Positions 1-8,722 are shown, counted from the first letter of the stretch. The stretch: 64,000 nucleotides of DNA from Enterococcus wangshanyuanii (GCF_002197645.1 NZ_CP021874.1:3100001-3164000), one strand, 5' to 3'. The notes: a model not told the origin generated them from the sequence alone. Numbers and translations are program-made.

Positions 1-173
1 CAGAAGCACAGCAGTACATTTCAGAAGGCCAGTTTCCAGCTGGAAGTATGTTGCCAAAAGTAGAGTCAGCGATTGCCTTTGTCAACGATCGAAAAGACAG
101 AGAAGTTGTCATCACCTCTATCGAAAACCTTGGGAACATTCCTAAAGGCTATGGAACAAAAATCGTTTGTTAA
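1..173 (+). CDS. arcC: Carbamate kinase, C-terminal end (partial)
   Basis: Only the last 56 codons are in the window, reading from position 3 and stopping at 171-173. The peptide contains the family's C-terminal pattern FPAGSMLPKVE followed by an AIAFV helix and a TSIEN-like segment, which is typical of carbamate kinase. The enzyme transfers phosphate from carbamoyl phosphate to ADP, giving ATP, ammonia and CO2. The next gene starts 27 bp downstream on the same strand, so it is probably in one operon with the transporter and amidohydrolase. In that setting it would harvest energy from carbamoyl phosphate made by ureide or nucleobase breakdown rather than serve the arginine deiminase pathway, but that is inference. 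The N-terminal two thirds are outside the window. Confidence 0.85.
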   Translation, partial: EAQQYISEGQFPAGSMLPKVESAIAFVNDRKDREVVITSIENLGNIPKGYGTKIVC

Positions 174-200
174 CTAAAAAGAACAAGAAGGAGTAGGACG

Positions 201-1559
201 ATGAACTTACGAAAGAAAATGATGTTTCTTTTATTCTCGATTTTTATTGGGGGATTATCGGGAATCAGTGCGTACGCGGCAGAAATGGATAAAGTCGTTG
301 CGCCTACAGGATTTAAAGCAATTTTAGTATTGATACCATTGATTTTAGTTTTAGTATTATTGTTCAAAAAAGTTGATATGATCATCGCTGGGTTAGTTGC
401 TGGGATTTTGGCCATGATCATCGGCGGGATCAGTTTAGCAGATGCGAATACACAACTATTGGAAACCATTCCATCTATGTTGAGTATCACTGTACCGATC
501 ATCAACTCAGCTGTTGCAATGGCTGTATTTAAAGCCGGCAGTTATTCAGCGGCCCTAACCTTAGCAAAACGCGGGACAAAAGGAAAAGTAGAATATGTTT
601 CAGCGTTTATCGTTATTCTATTAGCAGCAGCAACCTATATGTCAGGGATCGGCGGCGGAAGTGCAATGGTTATTGCGCCATTAGCCTTTGCAGCAGTGGG
701 TGTTGTACCTGAGTTGATCGCAGCGATGTCATTAGCGGCAGCAGTATCATTTACAACTTCACCAGCTTCTCTTGAATCAAGTATTGTGTCAAAATTAGGC
801 GATGTCAGCGTGGCTTCTTATGTGTCACAAATGCGTCCATTCTGGTTATTATTTGTTGTTTTAGCGATCGTTTTAGCCTTTTGGGGTACGAAACATCGTA
901 ATATCGGCTTTAAAGAGTCAGAAGATGATGAGTATGAACAAAAAAGTAATGGTGAGTTGTTCAAAATCACCTTACCAGCTATTTTCTTATTATTCGCTGT
1001 AATTTTTGGCCCTGTTGTGAATGACTTGATCGGCTTTGCTTTCTTCACACCGCTTGTGTATATGGTGTTGACATTGGTCTTGGTTTACTTATGTACAAAC
1101 TTTACGATGAATCAATCTGTCGAAGCGATGGTCGATGGTTCGACGTATATTTTGACTCGTTTATTCCAAGTTGGGATTTTCTTAGCCTTCATCAATGTGA
1201 TCGCTCAAACAGGAACCTTTGCTGTCATTGCAGGTGTTGCTCAAAATGCGCCTGAGTTTATCGTAGTACCTGTAGCGATCTTAACAGGTATCTTGATCGG
1301 AATTCCAGCAGGAGCTTATGTTGGTTCGGTATTGACATTAGTCTTGCCAGTCGCTGTTTCATTGGGCTTCCCGCCATTGGCATTAGGTTTTGTGACGGTA
1401 GGTGTCGGTTTAGGCAGCCAAATGAGTTTCGTAAATATCACGATGCAGGCATTGTCTTCTGGTTTCCAAATCCCGATTTTAGATGTGGTAAAAGGAAATG
1501 TGAAATGGTTGAGTCTTGCGTCAGTTATTCTATTAGTTATTGGTTTTATTTTTGGATAA
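201..1559 (+). CDS. Multi-span ion-transporter-type permease with N-terminal signal-like segment
   Basis: This 452-residue protein has about eleven hydrophobic spans. The ATG at 201 follows AAGGAG at 187-192. The first 27 residues look like a cleavable signal peptide (RKK, hydrophobic stretch, then AYA before AE), which is unusual for a bacterial permease. The glycine-rich segment SGIGGGSAMV near residue 150 and the later repeat-like half recall the ion transporter superfamily (citrate/dicarboxylate and related carriers). I cannot name a substrate from the sequence. It lies between carbamate kinase and a cytosine-deaminase-like amidohydrolase, so its substrate is probably what the amidohydrolase acts on. 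The internal loop near residues 230-250 is acidic (SEDDEYEQ). Confidence 0.7.
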   Translation: MNLRKKMMFLLFSIFIGGLSGISAYAAEMDKVVAPTGFKAILVLIPLILVLVLLFKKVDMIIAGLVAGILAMIIGGISLADANTQLLETIPSMLSITVPIINSAVAMAVFKAGSYSAALTLAKRGTKGKVEYVSAFIVILLAAATYMSGIGGGSAMVIAPLAFAAVGVVPELIAAMSLAAAVSFTTSPASLESSIVSKLGDVSVASYVSQMRPFWLLFVVLAIVLAFWGTKHRNIGFKESEDDEYEQKSNGELFKITLPAIFLLFAVIFGPVVNDLIGFAFFTPLVYMVLTLVLVYLCTNFTMNQSVEAMVDGSTYILTRLFQVGIFLAFINVIAQTGTFAVIAGVAQNAPEFIVVPVAILTGILIGIPAGAYVGSVLTLVLPVAVSLGFPPLALGFVTVGVGLGSQMSFVNITMQALSSGFQIPILDVVKGNVKWLSLASVILLVIGFIFG

Positions 1560-1580
1560 ACAAAATAAGGAGTGGAAAAA

Positions 1581-2804
1581 ATGGATTTATTGATCAAACA
1601 AGCACGTATTAAAGATGGCGAAGCATTACAAGATGTAGCGATCGACAATGGAAAAATCGTTGAAATTGCACCTGAAATCACTGGAGATGCCAAAGAAGTG
1701 ATCGAAGCAAATGGTCGAGTGTTGATTCCTGGTTTAGTAGAAAGCCATATTCATTTGGACAAAGCCTTGATCGCAGATAGAGAACCTAACAAATCTGGTA
1801 CCTTGCAAGAAGCGATTCAAGTAACAGCTAAGTTGAAACCGACATTTACAGAAGAAGACATATACAGCCGTGCCAAACAAGCATTAGAAATGATCATCAG
1901 CCATGGGGCGACAGCAGTTAGAACCCATGCAGAATTTGATCCGGCACAAGGCTTTACAGGCTTCAACACGATCATGAAATTAAAAGAAGAATACAAAGAC
2001 TTGATCGATATGCAAGTTGTTGCCTTCCCGCAAGAAGGAATTTTCAAAGCACCAGGAACTGAAAAAATGATGTATGAAGCGATGGACATGGGTGCAGACG
2101 TTGTTGGAGGAATCCCTTATAACGATGCACCAGCGAATGAGCATATCGACTTGATTTTTGAGATCGCTAAGAAGTATGATAAAGATATCGATCTACACCA
2201 AGATTTTGCAGATGAAGCAGATAATACGTCAATCGAATATCTATGCGAAAAAACCATCAAAGAAGGCTACGAAGGCCGTGTATCAGTTGGGCATCTGACA
2301 GCTCTACATGCGATGGAGCCGGAACAATTAGCTAAAGTGATCGATCTAATGGTCAAAGCGCAAATCAATGTGATGCCGTTGCCAGCTACAGATCTGCATT
2401 TAGGTGCACGAAATGATCAATACAACGTTCGTCGTGCAGTTACACCGATTCGTAAATTGCGTGATGCAGGCGTGAACGTAGCTTTAGCAACAAACAATAT
2501 CCGCAATGGGTTTACACCATACGGCAATGGTGACTTGATTCAAATCGCTATGCTAGCTGTTCCTGTTGGACACCTTGGCGGAGCAGATGACCTGCCAACC
2601 GTTTTACCGATGATCACTGAAAATCCTGCAAAAGCATTAGGCTTGAAAGATTACGGTTTAGCAGTCGGCAAAAAAGCAGATTTAGTCTTGCTGGATACAC
2701 AAGCAGTAGCAACTGCATTGATCGATTTTCCAGAACGCTCTTACGTGATCAAAAACGGAAAAGTGACTGTGAAAGTCGATAAGAAAGTCAATATTTTAAG
2801 ATAA
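1581..2804 (+). CDS. Amidohydrolase, cytosine deaminase-like
   Basis: The protein has 407 residues from the ATG at 1581. An in-frame GTG at 1572 overlaps the AAGGAG ribosome site (1567-1572) and is a less likely start. The metal-binding motif HIHLD is at residues 56-60, followed by HAEFDP, a DLHQDFADE segment, and VGHLTALHAM, in the order expected for metal-dependent amidohydrolases of the CodA/TrzA type. Near the end the motif reads LATNNIRNGF where E. coli-type cytosine deaminases have a metal-ligand Asp, so activity on cytosine itself should not be assumed. Relatives act on cytosine, isoguanine, creatinine and s-triazines. The start lies 21 bp after the permease stop, so the two are probably co-transcribed and share a substrate. 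Confidence 0.8.
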   Translation: MDLLIKQARIKDGEALQDVAIDNGKIVEIAPEITGDAKEVIEANGRVLIPGLVESHIHLDKALIADREPNKSGTLQEAIQVTAKLKPTFTEEDIYSRAKQALEMIISHGATAVRTHAEFDPAQGFTGFNTIMKLKEEYKDLIDMQVVAFPQEGIFKAPGTEKMMYEAMDMGADVVGGIPYNDAPANEHIDLIFEIAKKYDKDIDLHQDFADEADNTSIEYLCEKTIKEGYEGRVSVGHLTALHAMEPEQLAKVIDLMVKAQINVMPLPATDLHLGARNDQYNVRRAVTPIRKLRDAGVNVALATNNIRNGFTPYGNGDLIQIAMLAVPVGHLGGADDLPTVLPMITENPAKALGLKDYGLAVGKKADLVLLDTQAVATALIDFPERSYVIKNGKVTVKVDKKVNILR

Positions 2805-2830
2805 TTTTGAAGGAAAGAGGATAGGAGTAA

Positions 2831-2992
2831 GACAAAACTAAAAATCAGTTTTGTTTCGCTCTCTAAACCCGAATCAACGGCGAGAAAAAAGTAGCTCCTT
2901 TGGAAATAAGCTGGAATTCACAAAAATTTGTAGAACAATTTTCGTGAATTCCTTCTTATTTCTCGGAGCTAAACACTTTTGTCTCAGCCTCT
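2831..2992 (+). repeat. About 160-bp dispersed hairpin repeat, copy 1
   Basis: This intergenic segment is nearly identical to the reverse complement of 45824-45984. It holds a small inverted repeat (AAAACT / AGTTTT) and then a long hairpin whose arms run from AGCTCC near 2893 to GGAGCT near 2970, with GGAATTCAC and GTGAATTCC in the middle. Between the copies several arm positions differ on both sides, so pairing is kept. No ORF or terminal inverted repeat of an insertion sequence is seen. It sits between the amidohydrolase and DUF2877 genes and may act as a terminator or RNA-stability element; a MITE-like origin is also possible. Confidence 0.8.
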
Positions 2993-3030
2993 AGGCTCAC
3001 TCTTTCTTTTTTTTAAAGAAGGTGAAGTAA

Positions 3031-3858
3031 ATGCAAGAGCAGACAATTATCAGTACATATTTAACTGAATTGAATTTATTTGGCAAAATGGGCAAGATCC
3101 ACAGTGTTTTTGATCGTTCATTCAATATATCTGTAAATGACCGTTTGATCAATGTGAACACTGCAACGGATTTTTTATCTAGTTTTGGTATGACAATTTC
3201 AGCAGTTCACTTTGATCAGCTTCAACCGTATTGTCAACAAGGAAACCTAGTCAAGCTGACACGTGATTCATTGACTGTATACAGTCAATTAGGGATTCAG
3301 ACGATTCAGTTAACGCCGATCAGTAAAGAAGAGTTGAAAATCCAACAGGTCATCTATCGTGAAGAAAAGCTTCAATCATTGTTAGAACTACTGGAGGCGA
3401 AACACTTAGAAGAAGCCATCGGTTTGCCCATAGGAAAAAAAGAGACCGATTATTTTGCGCAGCTAGCTGAAAATAAAGGAACTAATCTAGAGCCGATCGT
3501 CACCTATTTGATTGGACGAGGCAAAGGCTTGACACCTAGTGGAGATGATATTTTATTAGGGTATTTATTTATGCTGAAAACCTATGAACACCTTGACGCT
3601 TCGGCAGTTGCAGAGCAGATAAAAAGGCATATAAAAGCCACAACGAGTATTAGTGAAAATTATTTTTATGCATTGCTTGATAACTACGTTAGTTCAGTTG
3701 TGATGGATGTCTGGAGATCATTAGAAAGAAACGAAGCGATGGAACAAGTGGCAGAAAAAATCGATCGACTGTTAGAAGTCGGTCATACTTCGGGACATGA
3801 TATGTGCTATGGTGTTTTGTTAGGAACGAAGGCAGTGATAAAAGAGCAAGTTCAGTAA
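3031..3858 (+). CDS. DUF2877 family protein (AllH/YlbF-like), first copy
   Basis: The protein has 275 residues with a ribosome site AAGAAGGTGA just before the ATG at 3031. The family's best conserved motif, GLTPSGDDILLGYL, is at about residues 167-180. A N-terminal beta-rich part contains GKIHSVFDRSFNI, which matches AGEVHSTFDRTINI in the second copy at 52682, and the C-terminus has TSGHDM against TSGGDI there. In E. coli the DUF2877 protein YlbF (AllH) is one of three proteins that make oxamic transcarbamylase with FdrA and YlbE. Here the neighbours are an amidohydrolase, a permease and carbamate kinase, and no FdrA or DUF1116 gene is present on this side of the window; they may lie to the left. 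Confidence 0.85.
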   Translation: MQEQTIISTYLTELNLFGKMGKIHSVFDRSFNISVNDRLINVNTATDFLSSFGMTISAVHFDQLQPYCQQGNLVKLTRDSLTVYSQLGIQTIQLTPISKEELKIQQVIYREEKLQSLLELLEAKHLEEAIGLPIGKKETDYFAQLAENKGTNLEPIVTYLIGRGKGLTPSGDDILLGYLFMLKTYEHLDASAVAEQIKRHIKATTSISENYFYALLDNYVSSVVMDVWRSLERNEAMEQVAEKIDRLLEVGHTSGHDMCYGVLLGTKAVIKEQVQ

Positions 3859-4173
3859 GAGAGGTGGTCCTTTCAGTTACTGGCTTGTTTTTTATGGATG
3901 AAGATAGTTTGGCTGCATTCAAAAAGTTAAATAATATAACTGTTGATTAATAGAAAACTAAAAAATCTTTATATAACCATATAAATGCATAGAGGGTATA
4001 TATAACTTGGAATTTATGGCAGAAAATATAATAATAATCGTGTGGATAAAGAATTCCTGAATCAAAGTAGATTCAGGAATTTTTTTTATTTGTTTGAAAG
4101 AACTAGTGGCTCTTAAAATCAGGATATGCTACTAAATACAACAACTAGATCTGATTCGATCATTTCCATCACA
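3859..4173. other. Intergenic region with one terminator
   Basis: This 315-bp AT-rich stretch separates the DUF2877 gene from the convergent RpiR-type regulator. Besides the hairpin terminator at 4052-4088 I see no gene with a ribosome site. A short transcript ending at that hairpin cannot be excluded, since the terminator lies almost 200 bp after the DUF2877 stop codon. Confidence 0.5.
4052..4088 (+). terminator. Rho-independent terminator
   Basis: AATTCCTGAATC and GATTCAGGAATT form a 12-bp perfect stem with a six-base loop, followed by a run of T. It is placed to stop transcripts coming from the amidohydrolase and DUF2877 genes, and may also be the end of a small RNA starting in 3860-4050. 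Confidence 0.85.
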
Positions 4174-5064
4174 TCAAGGTGTAAAATTATAAGGATTCGT
4201 TTTCGTCGTACTGATATTATCTCTAATTTTTTTGATCGATTCAATATTTTGATCATAATTATGATGCATGACATTCGTATATAAAATATCCATCACCGTT
4301 AAATAGCTGATTCGTGAGGCGAGGGATTCGGTTCTAAACAAGGTTTCCTCCGTCAAAACGATGATCGCCTGATTTGCCAAAGTAACTAGCTCTGAACCAC
4401 TATTTCCAGTTAAAACGATAATTTTAGCCGAAGTTTTTTTGATTTGGCGCGCTAAGTTGACGGATTCTTTCGTTTGACCGGAATGAGAGAAAATAAACAC
4501 GCAGTCTTCACTAGTCAGTTTAGTTACAAAGCTGAGCTGCATATGATAATCAAAAATATAATTGCAGCGGTATTTTGTTCGGATAAATTTATGGAAGCTG
4601 TCAAAAGCGACGATCGATGAACCACCCAACCCAAAAAAATGTAAAGTTTTAGCAGAATAGATGATCGTTAAGACGCGGTTTAAAAGCTCTTCTGTCAAAA
4701 AGTGTGTCGCATTGCTTAAAGAGTAAATATTTGATTGAACTACTTTTTTAGCAATATCGATACTGGTATCTTCTGGGGTGATATCGTCTGCGCCAGTATT
4801 GATATTTAAATTTTGAAAGGCTGGTTGATAATTAGAGTTTCTGGCAATATCGATTTTAAAATCCTGAAAGCCATTATAGCCGATTTTTTTGACGAACTGA
4901 TAAATGGATGATTGTGAGACTTCGATTTCATTCGCCAGTTCTTCTAATGTTTTGCGGGAGAGCATTTCATCGGAATGGACAAAATAGTGAGAAATTTTTT
5001 GTTCCGTTTCGCTGAGATTGCCTTTTTTTAATCGTATTCTTTGGTCTAGATAATGATTTTTCAT
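4174..5064 (-). CDS. RpiR/MurR-type transcriptional regulator with SIS domain
   Basis: The protein has 296 residues from the ATG at 5064, which follows GGAGG at 5070-5074; an ATG at 5076 overlaps that ribosome site and is rejected. Residues 1-77 form the winged-helix HTH of the family, with ELANEIEVSQSSIYQFVKKIG as the recognition region. Residues about 110-260 form a sugar isomerase (SIS) domain, recognisable from FGLGGSSIV and FSHSGQTKES. Such proteins sense a phosphosugar and control nearby sugar or sugar-acid genes. It is divergent from the operon starting at 5722, separated by a 660-bp region, and is the obvious local regulator of that operon. Confidence 0.88.
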   Translation of the reverse strand: MKNHYLDQRIRLKKGNLSETEQKISHYFVHSDEMLSRKTLEELANEIEVSQSSIYQFVKKIGYNGFQDFKIDIARNSNYQPAFQNLNINTGADDITPEDTSIDIAKKVVQSNIYSLSNATHFLTEELLNRVLTIIYSAKTLHFFGLGGSSIVAFDSFHKFIRTKYRCNYIFDYHMQLSFVTKLTSEDCVFIFSHSGQTKESVNLARQIKKTSAKIIVLTGNSGSELVTLANQAIIVLTEETLFRTESLASRISYLTVMDILYTNVMHHNYDQNIESIKKIRDNISTTKTNPYNFTP

Positions 5065-5143
5065 AGTAACCTCCATTCAAAGTACGAAACTAGTTGATGA
5101 CGCTTGGAATCAGATAATCAATTTTAGGAAAAAGAAGTACCTA

Positions 5144-5157
5144 TTTAAACGCTTTCT
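5144..5157 (-). promoter_or_regulatory. cre-like site (CcpA) upstream of the RpiR-type gene
   Basis: The minus strand reads AGAAAGCGTTTAAA, which fits the relaxed cre pattern WGNAANCGNWNNCW except at one position. It lies about 80 bp before the regulator start, so it suggests carbon catabolite repression of the regulator. This is a pattern match by eye only. Confidence 0.45.
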
Positions 5158-5443
5158 ATATAATATAGCACTTTTTTCATAAAAAAATGCAGATAATTCT
5201 TAGACATCATTATAGAGAATAAAAATGTAAAAAACAATTTTTATTTTTTTAGAAAATTACAATGGAAAAATTCGACTATATCTAAACTCTTAGGTATTTT
5301 TTTCTGATAACAAGAGTGAACAATACGCCGGATTTATTTTTGATAGAAGATCATAAACTTATACTTAAAGTACTTTACTGAAGAGAACAACACTTTAATG
5401 AAGGAAATGATCAGCTGTTTTCATAAGGTTTACGCTATTTTTT

Positions 5444-5457
5444 TGTATGCGCTTTCA
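5444..5457 (-). promoter_or_regulatory. cre-like site (CcpA) upstream of the PTS operon
   Basis: The minus strand reads TGAAAGCGCATACA, one mismatch from the cre consensus TGWAANCGNTNWCA. It is 265 bp before the first operon gene. A catabolite-repressed sugar-acid operon would be expected to have such a site. Confidence 0.55.
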
Positions 5458-5721
5458 AATCGAATATGATGAAAGTCTTTCTCTTGTTAATAAAAAATAT
5501 TTTTTATTTGTTGTAAACCTTTACATAATTTTTTTTAAGAAGTACTATTTAGGTGTTCAGTACAGAAATCAAGAAATGTTGACTGAATACGCTTTGACTC
5601 AAAAAAACTATCGATAGTAAAAAGCGTGCTTATTTACCCAGAGAAATGTCGTTGATACAGTCAGTTTAATTATTGTTGAGACTTATTTTAATCCTGCAGA
5701 GGCAGTGAAAGGAGTGAAAGC

Positions 5722-6720
5722 ATGTCAAAATATACGATTGCAATTGTCAATTCCAGTAGTTTTGGGAAAGTTTTTCCAGATCATATCAAACGTCTACAAG
5801 CTCTTGGTCGGGTTGAACATGTCACAGTCGATTCGGAAATTTCTGGTCGGGAATTGGCAGAAGTTCTTCAGGGATTCAATATCATTATTGCTAGTGTTAC
5901 CCCGTTTTTTACAGAGGAATTTTTTGATTATAAAGACGAATTATTATTGATTTCCAGACATGGCATCGGCTATAACAATATCGACATCCATGCAGCTGAA
6001 AAGCATCATACGATCGTTTCGATCATCCCGGCACTAGTTGAGCGTGATGCGGTAGCCGAAAATAATGTAACGAATTTGATGACGATTTTACGTCGGACAG
6101 TGGAAGCAGATTTGAGTGTTAGAGAAGACCTGTGGGAAAATCGGGCGCAGTTTGTTGGAAGAACGTTATTCAATAAAACTGTTGGTGTAATTGGCGTGGG
6201 GAATACGGGTAGTGCAGTAGTTGAGATCGTTCGAAATGGTTTTCGTTGTGAAGTCTTAGCCTATGATCCTTATAAATCAGAACGGCATATTCAAAGCTAT
6301 GGAGCCAAAAAAGTTGAACTGGAAGAGTTGCTGGCATCAGCGGATATTATTTGTTTGTGTGCAAATCTCACAGAGGATAATTATCACATGATTTCATATA
6401 AAGAAATCGAGAAAATGAAAGACAATGTGTATCTCTCAAATAGTGCAAGAGGTGCGCTAGTTGATGAAGAAGCAATTGTAAACGGTTTAAAAACTGGGAA
6501 GATCGCTGGTTTTGCGACAGATGTTTTAGAAGAAGAGCCTGGACGGAAAGATCATCCCTATTTGACGATGGAAAATGTAGTGATGACGCCGCATACTTCT
6601 GCATATACGATGGAGTGTCTCGAAGCAATGGGGGAAAAATGCGTAAGAGATGTTGAGGATGTTGCAGCAGGTAGAGTGCCAGAACGGACGGTTCAAGTGC
6701 GTGATCATGTGACTGCTTAA
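5722..6720 (+). CDS. D-isomer-specific 2-hydroxyacid dehydrogenase
   Basis: The protein has 332 residues and follows AAAGGAG. The NAD-binding motif GVGNTGSAV is near residue 158. The active-site elements of the D-2-hydroxyacid dehydrogenase family are present: SRHGIGYNNID near residue 90, the NSARG arginine near 237, the EEEP acid segment near 270 and the TPHTSAY histidine near 290. It oxidises a 2-hydroxy acid or reduces a 2-keto acid with NAD(P). It is the first gene of the PTS operon, 18 bp before the iron-type dehydrogenase, so it probably handles a sugar acid or its keto form. The exact substrate cannot be read from the sequence. Confidence 0.88.
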   Translation: MSKYTIAIVNSSSFGKVFPDHIKRLQALGRVEHVTVDSEISGRELAEVLQGFNIIIASVTPFFTEEFFDYKDELLLISRHGIGYNNIDIHAAEKHHTIVSIIPALVERDAVAENNVTNLMTILRRTVEADLSVREDLWENRAQFVGRTLFNKTVGVIGVGNTGSAVVEIVRNGFRCEVLAYDPYKSERHIQSYGAKKVELEELLASADIICLCANLTEDNYHMISYKEIEKMKDNVYLSNSARGALVDEEAIVNGLKTGKIAGFATDVLEEEPGRKDHPYLTMENVVMTPHTSAYTMECLEAMGEKCVRDVEDVAAGRVPERTVQVRDHVTA

Positions 6721-6738
6721 TGAGTAGGAGTGGGAAAA

Positions 6739-7842
6739 ATGTTAAATGATTTGAAGGTAAAAGTTGGGCCGCAGTTTTATCAGTACCATGAAGGAGCGAT
6801 TGAAAAAGTACCAGCTTTGTTGAACGAATATGGGACTAAAAAGATTTTGCTCGTTCACGGAACGGTTTCATGGGAAAAAGCTAAAACCTATCTGAGCTTT
6901 GTTGAAAGTGAGAAGTATGAGGTTACGTATCATCAATATAGTGGAGAATGTAGTTATTATGGTGTTGATTTGATCATTGATTTGGCACAAACGGCTGAAA
7001 TTGATTTTATCATTGGTGTAGGTGGAGGGAAGTTGGCAGATTTAGTAGGATATGCGGCTCATCTACTTAATCTTGATTTCGGTTTGATTCCTACATTGGC
7101 AAGTAATTGCGCGCCGTGGACACCGTTATCTGTTATGTACAAAGAAAGCGGTGAAGCAGAAGGTAAGACAGAGCATTACTTAAGACAAGCAGCTTTCTTG
7201 ATTACGGATCCTAAATTAGTGATCGATGCCCCGGTCGATTATTTTATCGCAGGGTTAGCAGATACATTAGCCAAATGGTATGAGTCAGATGCGATTTTAC
7301 AGCAGGAACATTTGAGAAATGAGCCTTTTTTACAGCTTGCGGCTTTCACAGCAAAATTATGTAAAGAGGCTATTATGCAGGATTCAGTCAAGGCGATCGA
7401 GGATATGAAGCAAGGCATTCTTTCAGAAGAATTTGTTCACTTATCAGAAATCATTTTTGCAGTAGCTGGAATGGTTGGCGGGTTAGGCGATAAATATGCT
7501 AGAAATGCTGCGGCGCATGCAATGCATGATGGTATGAGCAAATATATTCCTGAAAGTCATTCGTTTTTACATGGTGAAAAAGTGGCCTATGGGATTTTTT
7601 ATCAATTGGCATTAGAAGAGAAATGGGGCATGATCGATCAACTGCTGCCGTTTTATCAAGCATTGGATTTACCAGTATCTTTACAGCAAATGGGCATTTA
7701 TCCTGAGGAAAGTGTGATCGATGAGATTATTGAATTTATTGATTCTAAAGAAAAGGTTCATCTGATTCCTGTAACGATCACTCGATCGTCATTGAAAGAT
7801 GCGTTGCTGGCACTGGAAGATTATATAAAAGAAAAAAGGTAA
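6739..7842 (+). CDS. Iron-containing alcohol dehydrogenase family (glycerol dehydrogenase/HcxA-like)
   Basis: The protein has 367 residues from the ATG at 6739, with AGGAG at 6726-6730; an in-frame GTG at 6730 overlaps that site. The nucleotide-binding segment GVGGGKLADL is near residue 93. Metal-site candidates are the Asp in AGLADTLAKWYE, the His residues in HAMHDGMS and the His in FLHGEKVAYG. This layout is that of the glycerol dehydrogenase branch of the family, which also holds 2-hydroxycarboxylate dehydrogenases such as YbdH. It is between a 2-hydroxyacid dehydrogenase and PTS genes, so two successive oxidations or reductions of one sugar-derived compound are plausible. Confidence 0.82.
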   Translation: MLNDLKVKVGPQFYQYHEGAIEKVPALLNEYGTKKILLVHGTVSWEKAKTYLSFVESEKYEVTYHQYSGECSYYGVDLIIDLAQTAEIDFIIGVGGGKLADLVGYAAHLLNLDFGLIPTLASNCAPWTPLSVMYKESGEAEGKTEHYLRQAAFLITDPKLVIDAPVDYFIAGLADTLAKWYESDAILQQEHLRNEPFLQLAAFTAKLCKEAIMQDSVKAIEDMKQGILSEEFVHLSEIIFAVAGMVGGLGDKYARNAAAHAMHDGMSKYIPESHSFLHGEKVAYGIFYQLALEEKWGMIDQLLPFYQALDLPVSLQQMGIYPEESVIDEIIEFIDSKEKVHLIPVTITRSSLKDALLALEDYIKEKR

Positions 7843-7856
7843 CAGGAGGAGGACAT

Positions 7857-8702
7857 ATGGAAACATTAAGTGTGATGCAAAGTTTCTTGATCGCATTGTG
7901 GACAGCGGCGGTCATGTCAAGGTGGTTAGGGGGAGGAGCAACGCTTACCTTACGCTTCTCGCCTTTGATGACGGGTCTGATCGTTGGGTTAGTGATGGGG
8001 GATGTTGCACAGGCAATGATCGTGACAGCTGCGCTGCAAATGATTTATATGGGGGTTTTCTCACCAGGCGGATCAATGCCGGCAGAACCTTCGATTGCAG
8101 CTGCGATCGCTGTTCCAGTCGCATTGTTAGGGAATTTAACACCAGAGGCTGCGATCGCTGTAGCAGTTCCCGTTGGCTTGTTGGGTAGCTATTTGTATCA
8201 ATTCAGATTCTTTATCAATACGTTTTTAGGGAAATATACGGATAAAGCAGTAGAAGATTTAAACCCGAAAGCTATTTCTCGTTCGGTCATCATGTACCCG
8301 ACGATTGCTTCGTTTATCTTATTCGTTCCGTTGGTCTTTGTGGCTCTGTATTTTGGCGCGCCAGTGATCGCGGATGTGATCACTGCACTGGAAGGTACTG
8401 TTGTGATCCACGTATTAGAAGTTGTCGGCGGAGGCTTAGCAGCCATTGGGATCGCTACAACGATTTATGTTATCGGACGTAAAGATTATATGGTCTTTTT
8501 CTTTCTTGCTTATTTCATCAGCATCGTCTTCAAATCCTTGGAAGTTACAATGGTGACTTATGCGATTTTCGGTGTATTGATTGCATTGATTTTTGTTCAA
8601 TCTCAAAAAGGCAAGAATGCGCCAGTTACTCAAAGCAGCAATGGAGAAGCAGTGGCAACTTTTTCAGATGACGACGATGACGATTACGATGATGGATTCT
8701 AA
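7857..8702 (+). CDS. PTS mannose/fructose/sorbose-family IIC component
   Basis: This 281-residue membrane protein has about seven or eight spans. The N-terminal region with GGGATLTLRFSPLMTGLIVG and the FSPGGSMPAEPSIAAAIAVPVAL segment match the IIC family (sorbose permease IIC). The ribosome site AGGAGGA is at 7845-7851. The cytosolic C-terminus is strikingly acidic, with a run of Asp before the final GF; acidic tails recur on IIA and IIC proteins here. It makes the membrane channel with the IID protein encoded next. Confidence 0.9.
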   Translation: METLSVMQSFLIALWTAAVMSRWLGGGATLTLRFSPLMTGLIVGLVMGDVAQAMIVTAALQMIYMGVFSPGGSMPAEPSIAAAIAVPVALLGNLTPEAAIAVAVPVGLLGSYLYQFRFFINTFLGKYTDKAVEDLNPKAISRSVIMYPTIASFILFVPLVFVALYFGAPVIADVITALEGTVVIHVLEVVGGGLAAIGIATTIYVIGRKDYMVFFFLAYFISIVFKSLEVTMVTYAIFGVLIALIFVQSQKGKNAPVTQSSNGEAVATFSDDDDDDYDDGF

Positions 8703-8722
8703 TGGAAAGAGGAGGGAATAAA

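Larger units (their letters stand above)
5065..5721. promoter_or_regulatory. Divergent control region between the RpiR regulator and the sugar-acid PTS operon
   Basis: This 657-bp AT-rich region holds no convincing ORF. It contains two cre-like sites (5144-5157 and 5444-5457) and the inverted repeat TGTAAA-CC-TTTACA at about 5512-5525, which could be an operator for the RpiR-type protein. TTGACT occurs at 5579-5584 and 5594-5599, but I see no good -10 at the right distance. The size suggests a long leader or several binding sites. Confidence 0.5.

Noticed and set aside
818..1048. Reverse-strand ORFs inside the permease and many other genes
   Set aside because: They lie opposite strong genes, lack ribosome sites and encode low-complexity peptides; they are shadows of codon usage.
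1572..1580. GTG start three codons upstream for the amidohydrolase
   Set aside because: It overlaps the AAGGAG ribosome site; the ATG at 1581 has correct spacing.
8702..8722. ATG at 8702 as start of the PTS IID gene
   Set aside because: It overlaps the IIC stop attractively, but GGAGG at 8711 is downstream of it and fits the ATG at 8723.
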